Shown: in pieces, positions 22,614-29,553 of the stretch
Position numbering within the stretch: position 1 is the stretch's first letter
Layout: each line of letters opens with the position of its first letter
From: a virus
Direction: 5' to 3' (one strand)
Length of the DNA: 58,840 bases
IMG/VR virus record: IMGVR_UViG_3300037189_003051
Span: 1 to 58,840 of that record
Made by a program: the position numbers and the translations under genes
Notes under the pieces: model-generated
What the model was told of the DNA's origin: nothing
The model's database searches: none
Seen by the model: only the letters and a program-made list of their open reading frames with translations

Positions 22614-22860
22614 TGTTCTGACTGGGCAAAAGATAAATGAAATTTTAGAAGAGGGGTTAAATAAAATCTTCATGGAAGAATACAACAAATACAAGTATGA
22701 ACCACGAGGATATTATTTAGAACAATGCGGTAAGAAATGGAGAGTTATGCACAACACCGCAATATATTCAATAGAACCAAAGACAGGTTGGCTGACATAC
22801 AAAGAAGCCGACGCATTATTAAAGATATTTAAGGTAGGAGAAACCAATGAAAACACCTGA
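22606..22860 (+). CDS. Small hypothetical protein (84 aa)
   Basis: Start at ATG 22606 with GGAGA upstream, overlapping the previous gene by eight bases. It begins MASVLTGQKINEILEEGLNK and contains YYLEQCGKKWRVMHNTAIY and a C-terminal TYKEADALLKIF. The latter is like the end of the preceding protein, where the motif is YSEAKAIIKLL. Function unknown. Confidence 0.65.
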   Translation: MASVLTGQKINEILEEGLNKIFMEEYNKYKYEPRGYYLEQCGKKWRVMHNTAIYSIEPKTGWLTYKEADALLKIFKVGETNENT

Positions 22861-23050
22861 GGAACTAATGATTGAAACCCCAATGGGTTTAATTAAGTGG
22901 CGGATTATTCGCAAGGCTTTAGTGCGACTAGCTCATGACGAACAAAGACAAGAACAATTTGACCTTGAAAGATATGAGAGGCAACAAAAACGAATGGCAA
23001 CAATCGCTAGAAAGAAAGCGGAGAAGGAGAAATTAAATGGCAATAGCTAA
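22847..23050 (+). CDS. Small charged hypothetical protein (67 aa)
   Basis: Overlaps the previous gene by 14 bases and has AGGAG before ATG. A short hydrophobic first third (PMGLIKWRIIRKALVRL) is followed by a very charged helix rich in Arg, Gln, Lys and Glu. No family recognised. Confidence 0.65.
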   Translation: MKTPEELMIETPMGLIKWRIIRKALVRLAHDEQRQEQFDLERYERQQKRMATIARKKAEKEKLNGNS

Positions 23051-23228
23051 TGGATTTGAAACACTATTATTAAAGAAAGATGTTAAGGATAAATACAAGC
23101 AAGCCAAGTCTAAGATGGAAGAGCAACTGGGTGTAACACTGACACACTCACAAGCTATTGAATTCTTGGTAGACCAAATACTGTCAGACAGTATTAGGCT
23201 TAAGTTCAGTATAACGAAAGGAGAATGA
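23037..23228 (+). CDS. Small helical protein containing a translated palindrome (63 aa)
   Basis: Behind GGAGAA. It begins MAIANGFETLLLKKDVKDKY and has the segment LGVTLTHSQAIEFLVDQI, similar in layout to small ribbon-helix-helix or coiled proteins. The 17-bp palindrome at 23178-23194 encodes ILSDSI near the end. No family is recognised with confidence. Confidence 0.65.
   Translation: MAIANGFETLLLKKDVKDKYKQAKSKMEEQLGVTLTHSQAIEFLVDQILSDSIRLKFSITKGE
23178..23194. repeat. 17-bp palindrome copy 10, inside a gene
   Basis: Exact ATACTGTCAGACAGTAT, read in a different frame from the copy at 18238. Confidence 0.95.
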
Positions 23229-23229
23229 C

Positions 23230-23454
23230 ATGGCACACCAAGACTATGCGAATGATTTAAGAAACATAGCTGACCAAGTAGAGGGGTTAGAAGAAAGCTA
23301 TGACAACTTAGTCGCTGAGTTACAAGAAACAGATGAAGAATTAGACAGGGCTAACGACAAGATAGGAGAACTTGAAAAGTATATTGCTTGGGCAGAGTCT
23401 TACTATCCTGAAATGGTTAATCAATATGCGGCGATTTGTGCAGTACAAGGTTAA
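23230..23454 (+). CDS. Small acidic coiled-coil protein (74 aa)
   Basis: Behind AAAGGAG. Residues 5-55 are an acidic heptad pattern (QVEGLEESYDNLVAELQETD then EELDRANDKIGELE), and the end is more hydrophobic with Trp and Tyr. A dimeric coiled coil is likely. Function unknown. Confidence 0.65.
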   Translation: MAHQDYANDLRNIADQVEGLEESYDNLVAELQETDEELDRANDKIGELEKYIAWAESYYPEMVNQYAAICAVQG

Positions 23455-23473
23455 TTAAACAAGGAGAATCAAA

Positions 23474-24313
23474 ATGATTGGAAGCAACGCTATGTTAGTA
23501 GACCTAAACATCTCTGTATGGACAGGTCGCAAGATGGACAAAAAAGTATCCGAGGAAGTAGATGTATCAAAAGGTACTAAGGCTCGTGCAGGTAACTATC
23601 ACAAGAAGTTATTGGCAGGGTCACATAAGTTAGAGAACATTCAGAAAATTGTTAGTGCGATTCGTACATGGAACTATCAACGCACATTACCTTGGTCTGA
23701 TGGTGGCTCACGCTTATTACCAATGAAGGCTTTCTTTGAATACAAGGAAACTCTAAACAACTTTGAGCAACAATTTAACACGGCTGTTGATGAGTTTCTT
23801 GTAGAGTATCCGCAACTGGTTTCATCTTCTGCCTTCACGCTTGGCGATTTGTTTGACCGAGGGGAATATCCTGACGCAGAAAGTTTGCGTGATAAGTTTA
23901 AGTTCAAGTATGTGTTTATGCCTGTACCTGATGCGGGTGATTTCCGAGTAGATGTAGAAGAAACCGCTAAGAAAGAACTTGAAGAACAATACAAGGGCTA
24001 CTATGAAACTAAGTTGAATGATGCTATGCAAGAAGCATGGACTAGACTTCACGAAGTATTAACACATATTAGTGAACGCTTGGATTACACAGATGAAAAC
24101 AAAAAGAAGTTTTGGGATAGCACAATCACTAACGCAGTAGAGTTATGTGGCTTGCTTACCGCATTGAATGTAACCAACGACCCCAAGCTAGAACAAGCTA
24201 GACAGAAACTAGAGCGTGCATTACATGGTGTTGAACCTAGCGATGTTCGTGAGAGTGAAGGTATCCGCAAGTCTGTTAAGACTAAGGTGGATGAAATTCT
24301 AAGTATGTTTTAA
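23474..24313 (+). CDS. DUF3150-like protein (279 aa)
   Basis: 279 residues with the start MIGSNAMLVDLNISVWTGRK and the segment WSDGGSRLLPMKAFFEYKET, then a long helical part. From memory this fits DUF3150, a family often found next to MoxR-type ATPases and VWA proteins in phages, exactly the context here (ATPase at 20089, VWA at 21239). It has AAGGAG before the ATG. Role unknown; it is probably the third member of the same system. Confidence 0.7.
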   Translation: MIGSNAMLVDLNISVWTGRKMDKKVSEEVDVSKGTKARAGNYHKKLLAGSHKLENIQKIVSAIRTWNYQRTLPWSDGGSRLLPMKAFFEYKETLNNFEQQFNTAVDEFLVEYPQLVSSSAFTLGDLFDRGEYPDAESLRDKFKFKYVFMPVPDAGDFRVDVEETAKKELEEQYKGYYETKLNDAMQEAWTRLHEVLTHISERLDYTDENKKKFWDSTITNAVELCGLLTALNVTNDPKLEQARQKLERALHGVEPSDVRESEGIRKSVKTKVDEILSMF

Positions 24314-24323
24314 GGAGAAGATG

Positions 24324-24491
24324 ATGATAGAAACATTAGTTAAATCGCAAGCACTAGACAACGATATTGCAGTCATAAAGATATTGCAGTTGATGGGTCA
24401 ATTAAGTGTGAACGATATTAAGTATGTAGTAGATGTAGCTTCACAAGTATATGGCGCAGTTGCCGAACCTAAGGAGATTATAAATGACTGA
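24324..24491 (+). CDS. Small hypothetical protein (55 aa)
   Basis: Start at ATG 24324, six bases behind GGAG, and stop at 24491, overlapping the next gene by eight bases. It begins MIETLVKSQALDNDIAVIKI and is mostly helical, ending AVAEPKEIIND. No family recognised. The spacing and overlap make it a credible gene. Confidence 0.6.
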   Translation: MIETLVKSQALDNDIAVIKILQLMGQLSVNDIKYVVDVASQVYGAVAEPKEIIND

Positions 24492-24708
24492 TGCAGAATA
24501 TTTTTTATTAGCATGGGCAATACTGTCGACAGTATTTGCAGTTTTTTATCACACTAAAGCTAATTACTTTTTTGATGCCCATAGAAAGACTGCGGTATTA
24601 ATAGCTGAACTTGCCTTTGGTGAAATTAAACCTGTAGTACGAGCCGATGGTTTTATAGTTGTTGAAAACGAAGACATTAAGATGTCATTTAGAAGAAAGG
24701 ATGAATAA
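24484..24708 (+). CDS. Small membrane-anchored protein (74 aa)
   Basis: Behind AAGGAG. One N-terminal membrane segment (YFLLAWAILSTVFAVFY) is followed by a soluble part ending IKMSFRRKDE. A 16-base variant of the repeated palindrome (24520-24535) encodes part of the membrane segment, ILSTVF. Function unknown. Confidence 0.65.
   Translation: MTDAEYFLLAWAILSTVFAVFYHTKANYFFDAHRKTAVLIAELAFGEIKPVVRADGFIVVENEDIKMSFRRKDE
24520..24535. repeat. 16-bp palindrome variant, inside a gene
   Basis: ATACTGTCGACAGTAT lacks the centre base of the 17-bp family and is a perfect even palindrome. It is the last copy; none is seen from here to 39947. Confidence 0.85.
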
Positions 24709-25535
24709 TGATTAAGCTAGACGAGTTAGACCCAAATGTAGTATTGGCAAACGAACTTAAAGAAATACTAAACAAGTTGGTAATTAAACACGCAACAGTA
24801 CCTTATACATTGGTAGCTAAATCAAATGTGGTACAAAAGCGAGGTACACCTGCCGTTTCTTTTCACGACCCTAACTTTCCCAAAGCCGAGGCGGTGGGGT
24901 GGATAGCTTGGACTAGAGGTAGCCGTAGCCCTATGGAGTATATGGTTAATTCACGCTTGATTGATAACGCCAAGCATAGATGGGACAAAGAAGAAAATAG
25001 CTCACTAAGAACTAAAGATATTAACAAAGCAACTAAAATAGCTATGGAACATATCAAACCATGGGACATGAGTGAGTTTGCTGAGAAGTCTTTGGATACT
25101 GCATGTCGCTTACATAGTAGATGGATTGACGAGCTTAATGATGTGCAGTATGCGTTCCGCCCACAATCGGATGCCATGGCACAAGAGTTAGAACATCTTG
25201 TTAGTTTAGGTGTAGAGTTTAAGACCCCTGAAATTAAGACAGCAGTAGATAACTTAGATAAGTATAAGGAGTGGAAACGCAGACGAAGTATAAATAGCAA
25301 GACTTTAGATTGCGTTATGTTTATGGAAAACAAAGTAGCTTTAATCAAGCGTGACCCTGCACATAGCGGTAGATTATTAGATGCGGTTCAGTTAAGCGGA
25401 GTTGATGAGCTACCTGCTAAGCATCGTGATTGTGTTGCATTACTTAAAGTAGTTGGTGATAGCCAGTATGTACCTAATGTTGGGTATCGTGTTAATGATG
25501 AGTTGTACTGGGTTTATTCAGAAGATGTTGTATGA
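24708..25535 (+). CDS. Hypothetical protein (275 aa)
   Basis: The start shares one base with the previous stop (TAATG). 275 residues, mixed helix and strand, with GWIAWTRGSRSPMEYMVNSR near residue 64 and a C-terminal YRVNDELYWVYSEDVV. No catalytic motif is seen, and no family is recognised. Genes of similar size follow the ATPase/VWA set in related phages as far as I recall, so it may belong to that group. Confidence 0.7.
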   Translation: MIKLDELDPNVVLANELKEILNKLVIKHATVPYTLVAKSNVVQKRGTPAVSFHDPNFPKAEAVGWIAWTRGSRSPMEYMVNSRLIDNAKHRWDKEENSSLRTKDINKATKIAMEHIKPWDMSEFAEKSLDTACRLHSRWIDELNDVQYAFRPQSDAMAQELEHLVSLGVEFKTPEIKTAVDNLDKYKEWKRRRSINSKTLDCVMFMENKVALIKRDPAHSGRLLDAVQLSGVDELPAKHRDCVALLKVVGDSQYVPNVGYRVNDELYWVYSEDVV

Positions 25536-25550
25536 AAGAAGGAGAGTTAA

Positions 25551-25778
25551 ATGGAACATATTAAAAAGTTGTTTGTATTTCCTAAGTGGACATGGATAGG
25601 ACTAACTTTCTTTGCCTTGGGTTACGGCGTAGGTATCAGAGTTGAAGCATCAAAGATGTATATGGACTGCCGATACATGGGTTCAATCCGCATCAATGAA
25701 GCCGCCTTCAAATGTGAACAATACTCTAAAGTTGTTTTACTAACACCTGACGAAGTAGTTAAGGAGAAAAAGAAATGA
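25551..25778 (+). CDS. Small membrane protein with two Cys (75 aa)
   Basis: Behind AAGGAGAG. One membrane helix (WTWIGLTFFALGYGVGI) near the N-terminus is followed by CRYMGSIRINEAAFKC, so the two Cys could form a disulfide outside the inner membrane. The end is Lys-rich. Function unknown. Confidence 0.65.
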   Translation: MEHIKKLFVFPKWTWIGLTFFALGYGVGIRVEASKMYMDCRYMGSIRINEAAFKCEQYSKVVLLTPDEVVKEKKK

Positions 25779-26092
25779 CATTCAAAACATTAGCTGACCC
25801 AATGTTCAAGCAGTTTTGGAAAGACGAGGTACAAGAAATAGAAGACCCATACGAAAAGGGTTTTGTTGATGGCATGCAAAAGCAGATGCAGTCTAGCGTT
25901 GATAAGTTTTTTGAAAAAGCCAAAACAGTAGCAAAGCAAATTGACAACGGAACATACTCAAAAGAGTTAAGTGATGAGGAAATCATGGAAATATACGACA
26001 GAGATGAGCTATATACCATTATGGATGGTCAGATGTATTTAAAGCCTATTGAGTTTGCTAGAGAGTTGTTAAAGAAAGCGAGTGAGAAATGA
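25775..26092 (+). CDS. Hypothetical protein (105 aa), ends in repeated KKASEK junction
   Basis: Behind AAGGAG, overlapping the previous gene as ATGA. Acidic, helical, beginning MTFKTLADPMFKQFWKDEVQ. Its end, LLKKASEK, is encoded by the first of three copies of a 22-bp element that also forms the start of the next gene. Function unknown. Confidence 0.7.
   Translation: MTFKTLADPMFKQFWKDEVQEIEDPYEKGFVDGMQKQMQSSVDKFFEKAKTVAKQIDNGTYSKELSDEEIMEIYDRDELYTIMDGQMYLKPIEFARELLKKASEK
26071..26092 (+). repeat. Gene-junction repeat copy 1
   Basis: A 22-bp element starting AAAGAAAGCGAGTGAG and ending in ATGA; the same 22 bases occur at 26259 and 26429. It encodes KKASEK, the stop codon and the next gene's start. 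Confidence 0.95.
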
Positions 26093-26280
26093 ATTTAGGC
26101 AAAGAATTTATAGAGTATGAACTTATCCAAGATGACATGGTTCAAGTTGCCACAAATGACAGGGGTGAAATGCAACACTATGTCATGCAGTATTTAGAAG
26201 ATGGTGACCTTGAAGTTTGGGAAGTTAAAAGAACTCTCATAACAAAAGCAACAAATGGAAAGAAAGCGAGTGAGAAATGA
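26089..26280 (+). CDS. Small hypothetical protein (63 aa)
   Basis: It begins inside the first junction repeat and ends inside the second. The chain, MNLGKEFIEYELIQDDMVQV and onward, is a mix of strands and acidic loops with VWEVKRTLITKATNGKKASEK at the end. The ribosome site would be the GAGTGAG inside the repeat. No family recognised. Confidence 0.65.
   Translation: MNLGKEFIEYELIQDDMVQVATNDRGEMQHYVMQYLEDGDLEVWEVKRTLITKATNGKKASEK
26259..26280 (+). repeat. Gene-junction repeat copy 2
   Basis: Identical to copy 1 over 22 bases, in the same coding frame. Confidence 0.95.
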
Positions 26281-26450
26281 ATTACGAAGAAGCAGTAGAG
26301 CATTTTAAAAATGAAGAAAGACCAAGCATTGATGCGTTTATTAACTTTGCTAAAGGTGGATTTGTTCTTTTAGAGATGATGTATGGGGCTGGCTGGGTGT
26401 TGCAAGCAATAGAAATAGCAGAACAGTTAAAGAAAGCGAGTGAGAAATGA
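26277..26450 (+). CDS. Small hypothetical protein (57 aa)
   Basis: Start ATG at 26277 inside the second junction repeat, stop at 26450 inside the third. It begins MNYEEAVEHFKNEERPSIDA and contains a hydrophobic middle (FINFAKGGFVLLEMMYGAGW). The end LKKASEK comes from the repeat. No family recognised. Confidence 0.65.
   Translation: MNYEEAVEHFKNEERPSIDAFINFAKGGFVLLEMMYGAGWVLQAIEIAEQLKKASEK
26429..26450 (+). repeat. Gene-junction repeat copy 3
   Basis: Identical to copies 1 and 2 over 22 bases. A related 19-base form lacking three bases forms the junction at 28058-28076. Confidence 0.95.
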
Positions 26451-26569
26451 CATTCGATATTTATACACCAGCAGGACTTCATTTTATTCAATACTTTGAA
26501 ACGATTGAGGCTCTCTTAGCTAATATGAAACGTAACCCCAACGATGCGTATCACAGGAGAATGAAATGA
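26447..26569 (+). CDS. Very short hypothetical protein (40 aa)
   Basis: Starts inside the third junction repeat (MTFDIYTPAGLHFIQYFETI) and ends with NPNDAYHRRMK, overlapping the start of the next gene as ATGA. Too short to assign; the overlaps and the shared junction support expression. Confidence 0.55.
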   Translation: MTFDIYTPAGLHFIQYFETIEALLANMKRNPNDAYHRRMK

Positions 26570-26748
26570 ACCTAGAGATTCCGCAGTACACAGCTATTAA
26601 GTACATGGTATATGACAGTTTCGGTGCGGTGCGTGGGTTTGAAACTAAGGAAGAAGCCAACAAGTTTGCTGAAGCTGATTCTGAATATCAAGTTAAAAAA
26701 GTAGAACGCAAGATTAAATCAATCACAATAGAGGAGGCTCCATTTTAA
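26566..26748 (+). CDS. Small hypothetical protein (60 aa)
   Basis: Behind AGGAGA. Layout of a small alpha/beta unit: strand (TAIKYMVYDSFGAVRGF), helix (TKEEANKFAEADS), strand (YQVKKVERKI). This is the pattern of a short sequence-processing or binding domain seen in other phage proteins. Function unknown. Confidence 0.65.
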   Translation: MNLEIPQYTAIKYMVYDSFGAVRGFETKEEANKFAEADSEYQVKKVERKIKSITIEEAPF

Positions 26749-26898
26749 ATGACAAACGAAAAACAAAAGAAAACTACAGACAAGTATCGTAATAACTGGG
26801 ATGAAATATTTAAAAAGAAAAAGGAGGAAGAGGATAAATGTTGCAACCAAGACTGCGACCAAGGAAGAAATTGTCCACATAATAAGGGTAAGTCCTAA
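26749..26898 (+). CDS. Small Cys-rich protein (49 aa)
   Basis: Opened by ATG at 26749 behind a perfect GAGGAGG. The first half is Lys/Glu-rich; the end is CCNQDCDQGRNCPHNKGKS. I recall the CNQDCxQGRxCP element in many small phage proteins; four Cys and a His could hold a zinc ion. Function unknown. Confidence 0.65.
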   Translation: MTNEKQKKTTDKYRNNWDEIFKKKKEEEDKCCNQDCDQGRNCPHNKGKS

Positions 26899-26933
26899 TA
26901 TGCAAGACTAATTTAAACCAGTATAAAGGCTAT

Positions 26934-27263
26934 ATGAATGAAACAAGAGCCGAACGATTATATAAAGCACTGGACGAATTAGGAGAGGAATTAGCTAATA
27001 CTCCTAGGTCAGTCCGCCTATCAATAATAGATGGTATCTATGTACTAGAGGGTGGATTTGGTTTTCAACCACAGGTTTTAAGGTTCGACAAACTACCAAC
27101 ATTTATAGAGGAACGACTAGCCATACTTAAAATGCTTAACGACTTTCAAATGATACCCGACATAGGTAAGAAAGTTTCTAAAGATGTTTACCATGTGCCA
27201 ATGAGTATTAGAGTATGGGAGTCAATCATTCCACTAGCATTACCACAAGCATCATCAATCTAA
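26934..27263 (+). CDS. Hypothetical protein (109 aa)
   Basis: A 35-base gap precedes it, without a clear ribosome site. It begins MNETRAERLYKALDELGEEL, then has strands (SVRLSIIDGIYVLEGGFGF) and a helical middle. A compact alpha/beta fold is likely. No family is recognised. Confidence 0.65.
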   Translation: MNETRAERLYKALDELGEELANTPRSVRLSIIDGIYVLEGGFGFQPQVLRFDKLPTFIEERLAILKMLNDFQMIPDIGKKVSKDVYHVPMSIRVWESIIPLALPQASSI

Positions 27264-27275
27264 CTAAAGGAAAAT

Positions 27276-27596
27276 ATGTTTACAAAAGCACAACAACGAC
27301 TACTATATGACGCATCAAGTAAGATAAAGGCTGATGATTTTGCGCAACTACCACAGGATATAGTAGATACAGTAATGGAGCGTATTGATACTGTAACTGT
27401 AAACCTACACATGCAATCACCACAAGCATTTCTAACTACATTAAAGGTAAGTTCTAAAGGCGAAGGTAAAGTAATAGATAGCCAAGAGCTATTAAAAAAG
27501 AGAGTGTTCTTTGACATACCAAAAAGTTTATTAAAAGATAGTTATGACCACGCAATTAACCCTGAGTTGCGTCCACTCAGAAAGATTAGAAAATGA
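27276..27596 (+). CDS. Hypothetical protein (106 aa)
   Basis: Behind AAAGGAAA. It begins MFTKAQQRLLYDASSKIKAD, is mostly helical and has a basic end (PLRKIRK). No motif is recognised. It overlaps the next gene as ATGA. Confidence 0.65.
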   Translation: MFTKAQQRLLYDASSKIKADDFAQLPQDIVDTVMERIDTVTVNLHMQSPQAFLTTLKVSSKGEGKVIDSQELLKKRVFFDIPKSLLKDSYDHAINPELRPLRKIRK

Positions 27597-27793
27597 ATGA
27601 AGAAGACTTAAGAGATTGCTTTGCGATGTTTGCTTTGGTGGGTATGGTGATGAATGGTAATAGACCTTTTGAAACCATGCACGAAGAAGCGTACAAACAT
27701 GCAGATGCTATGTTAGAAGCACGTAAGAAAAAAGAAGTTATAGAAGACGGCATTGTTGCCATTAAACCTAAAAGGAGAAGTAAAAGTGAATGA
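27593..27793 (+). CDS. Small conserved phage protein (66 aa)
   Basis: It begins MNEEDLRDCFAMFALVGMVM and continues with AYKHADAMLEARKKKE, a pattern I recall from many phage genomes: a helical unit with a conserved LRDxFAM start and ADAML(x)AR end. Its function is unknown. The C-terminus is Lys/Arg-rich. Confidence 0.75.
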   Translation: MNEEDLRDCFAMFALVGMVMNGNRPFETMHEEAYKHADAMLEARKKKEVIEDGIVAIKPKRRSKSE

Positions 27794-28076
27794 AGAGTTA
27801 TTAAAACAAATGTGGTCAAACGTAGCTAAGTTTGATGAGGATATTAGTAAGCTAATCGGATTTCAGGCGGTAGCTGAATTGTGCGCTGAAAGAGAAAACG
27901 ACAATGCACTAAGCGGTGCTATGTGGTTGGTGCATGATGGCATTGATGCTATGGTTAAAACTCTAGAAGTCCAACAGGTAGCCTTAGCTGATATGTATCG
28001 TCAGATTAAAGCCGTTCAAGAAAAGACTGGTGTTGTTCCTAAGAACCCAATCGCTAAAAAGAAAGCGAAGAAATGA
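27786..28076 (+). CDS. Helical hypothetical protein (96 aa), GTG start
   Basis: The best start is GTG at 27786, with AAGGAGAAG eight bases upstream. A long helical chain with an acidic start (NEELLKQMWSNVAKFDED) and a basic end (NPIAKKKAKK). The terminal codons and stop are a shortened form of the junction repeat. Function unknown. Confidence 0.65.
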   Translation: MNEELLKQMWSNVAKFDEDISKLIGFQAVAELCAERENDNALSGAMWLVHDGIDAMVKTLEVQQVALADMYRQIKAVQEKTGVVPKNPIAKKKAKK

Positions 28077-28417
28077 CAACCCCTGAGAAGAAAGTCAAAG
28101 ACAAAGTCAAAGCTTTCTTGAAGGAGCAGGGAGCTTACTTCTTTATGCCTGCTACTGGTGGGTATGGCAAGTCAGGCGTACCTGACCTTGTGGCTTGCAT
28201 AAAGGGTAGGTTTATTGGTATCGAGTGCAAGGCTAATGGTAACAAGCCAACGGCTTTGCAGTTAAAGAACTTGGTTGATATTGCTACGGCGGGCGGTGTT
28301 GCCTTTGTAGTTGATGACCAAACCATAGAGATGTTTAAAAATACATTTAATCTGGGACTACCTGAACAGGGTGTGGTCTTTGACTTACTAGGAGAAACTA
28401 ATGACGGCGATGCGTAA
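28073..28417 (+). CDS. VRR-NUC family nuclease
   Basis: 114 residues. The catalytic core is GVPDLVACIKGRFIGIECKA near residues 35-54, giving the PD, E and K of the VRR-NUC branch of PD-(D/E)xK nucleases, with a following helix (PTALQLKNLVDIATAGG) as usual. Stand-alone phage members are structure-specific nucleases that may cut branched DNA during replication or recombination. It lies in an early block with other nucleases and shortly before the DNA polymerase. Confidence 0.88.
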   Translation: MTTPEKKVKDKVKAFLKEQGAYFFMPATGGYGKSGVPDLVACIKGRFIGIECKANGNKPTALQLKNLVDIATAGGVAFVVDDQTIEMFKNTFNLGLPEQGVVFDLLGETNDGDA

Positions 28418-28760
28418 CCCCGAAGCAAAGCATACCGACTTCACAGAGTTGCAGGGAATCATTGAGGCAAACCCAAAGTTCTTACCTTCTAATTTAGATA
28501 TGGTATATGAACGGCGTGGTCACTTTCTTATTGGGGAATGGAAACGACCTGGCGAACGAATCAGTGGTGGGCAACGCTTATTACTACATAGGCTAGCCCA
28601 ACTACCTAACGTAAAAGTCATGCTTATTATTGGCGACACAGATGATGGTATGAATGTGCATGATGTATACAAACTAACGGCTGATGAAGTTACCAAGATT
28701 GGTGAAGGTAAAGAATTTCTAATCAAACTTATAAGAGGTTGGTATGACAGAACCAAATAA
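28401..28760 (+). CDS. Putative PD-(D/E)xK-like small nuclease
   Basis: 119 residues. The segment NLDMVYERRGHFLIGEWKRP near residues 31-50 has the order D ... E-x-K of this nuclease fold, followed by GQRLLLHRLAQLPNV and a hydrophobic strand VMLIIGD. It overlaps the VRR-NUC gene by 17 bases, so two small nuclease-like proteins are made together. The family is not recognised for certain and the call rests on these residues. Confidence 0.6.
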   Translation: MTAMRNPEAKHTDFTELQGIIEANPKFLPSNLDMVYERRGHFLIGEWKRPGERISGGQRLLLHRLAQLPNVKVMLIIGDTDDGMNVHDVYKLTADEVTKIGEGKEFLIKLIRGWYDRTK

Positions 28761-29043
28761 ATCTATTCTCAAAGAAGCTCATGAGATTATCTATGGTGAT
28801 AGGGAAAAGACCTACGGACACCCAAGTAAGAACCTAAAAGCTATTGCTGAAATGTGGAACTTATACTTGGTGGCTAATGGTGTTGCTGAGAAGGATGGCG
28901 GTATTCTAGTTGCCCAAGATGTTGCAGTAATGATGATTCTTTTAAAAGCGGCTCGTTTGGCTAATGACCCTGACCATAGAGATAGTATTGTGGATATTGC
29001 AGGTTACGCCGCCCTAATCGAACGATGCGATGAAAACCAATAG
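28744..29043 (+). CDS. DUF6378-like protein
   Basis: 99 residues. The segment ILKEAHEIIYGDREKTYGHP is the signature, from memory, of DUF6378, a family widespread in phages. The all-helical pattern with acidic residues is reminiscent of MazG-like nucleotide pyrophosphohydrolases, but activity is not established. It overlaps both neighbours by 14-17 bases. Confidence 0.8.
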   Translation: MTEPNKSILKEAHEIIYGDREKTYGHPSKNLKAIAEMWNLYLVANGVAEKDGGILVAQDVAVMMILLKAARLANDPDHRDSIVDIAGYAALIERCDENQ

Positions 29044-29236
29044 AAGACCGCAAATAGTACGCCTACTGGCTGGCTCGCCTAGAACAATAGCTGAAATATC
29101 TAATGCTATTGACTTAAGTTATAGCCAAACAAAAGGTATCTTGCGTCAACTTTTAAAAGAAAATGTGATAGAGCTTTATACCATTTCAGGAACTAAGCCG
29201 ATTAAATACTATGTACCACTACGGAGAACAAAATGA
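29030..29236 (+). CDS. Winged-helix DNA-binding protein (68 aa)
   Basis: Pattern of a small winged helix: SPRTIAEISNAIDLSYSQTK as helix-turn-helix, then GILRQLLKENVIELY and a beta wing with KPIKYYVPL. This resembles MarR/ArsR-type single domains. It may regulate phage or host promoters. Good candidate reader of the palindromes, though so is the protein at 36646. Confidence 0.7.
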   Translation: MKTNRRPQIVRLLAGSPRTIAEISNAIDLSYSQTKGILRQLLKENVIELYTISGTKPIKYYVPLRRTK

Positions 29237-29553
29237 ATAAAGGTGTAGAGATTCTTCTAGCTCGCATGGAAACTAATCCTGAAGAGTTTGAGAACACAGG
29301 GCGGTGGATTGATTTGTACAATCAGTTTAAAAAGTATATGTCCGAAGAAGAACAAAACGCTGTCATGAATAAGTTAAAAGAACTGAAAATGGCGCAGTTC
29401 GAACAGGCAGTGGTTAAGCGCTTATTAAACGATGAGCAACAGTTCTTAACAAAAATTGATATGAAAAAGATTTTAGAAACAGGTATAGACGAATGTTTTA
29501 ATGAGGCGTACGCCGAATATACAAGGGGGCTTTCAGATGAATTCGGGAATTGA
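29233..29553 (+). CDS. Helical protein with RMETxPEEF N-terminus (paralogue 1)
   Basis: 106 residues beginning MNKGVEILLARMETNPEEFE. The same start (one residue changed in three) begins the next gene, so the two are paralogues. The rest is helical with Lys/Glu pairs, ending in a YAEYTRGLSDEFGN stretch that overlaps the next gene. Function unknown, but the family occurs in many phages as far as I recall. Confidence 0.7.
   Translation: MNKGVEILLARMETNPEEFENTGRWIDLYNQFKKYMSEEEQNAVMNKLKELKMAQFEQAVVKRLLNDEQQFLTKIDMKKILETGIDECFNEAYAEYTRGLSDEFGN

Noticed and set aside
15751-24535. CRISPR array from the repeated palindromes
   Set aside because: Copies are hundreds to thousands of bases apart, irregularly spaced and lie within and between genes; there are no cas genes.
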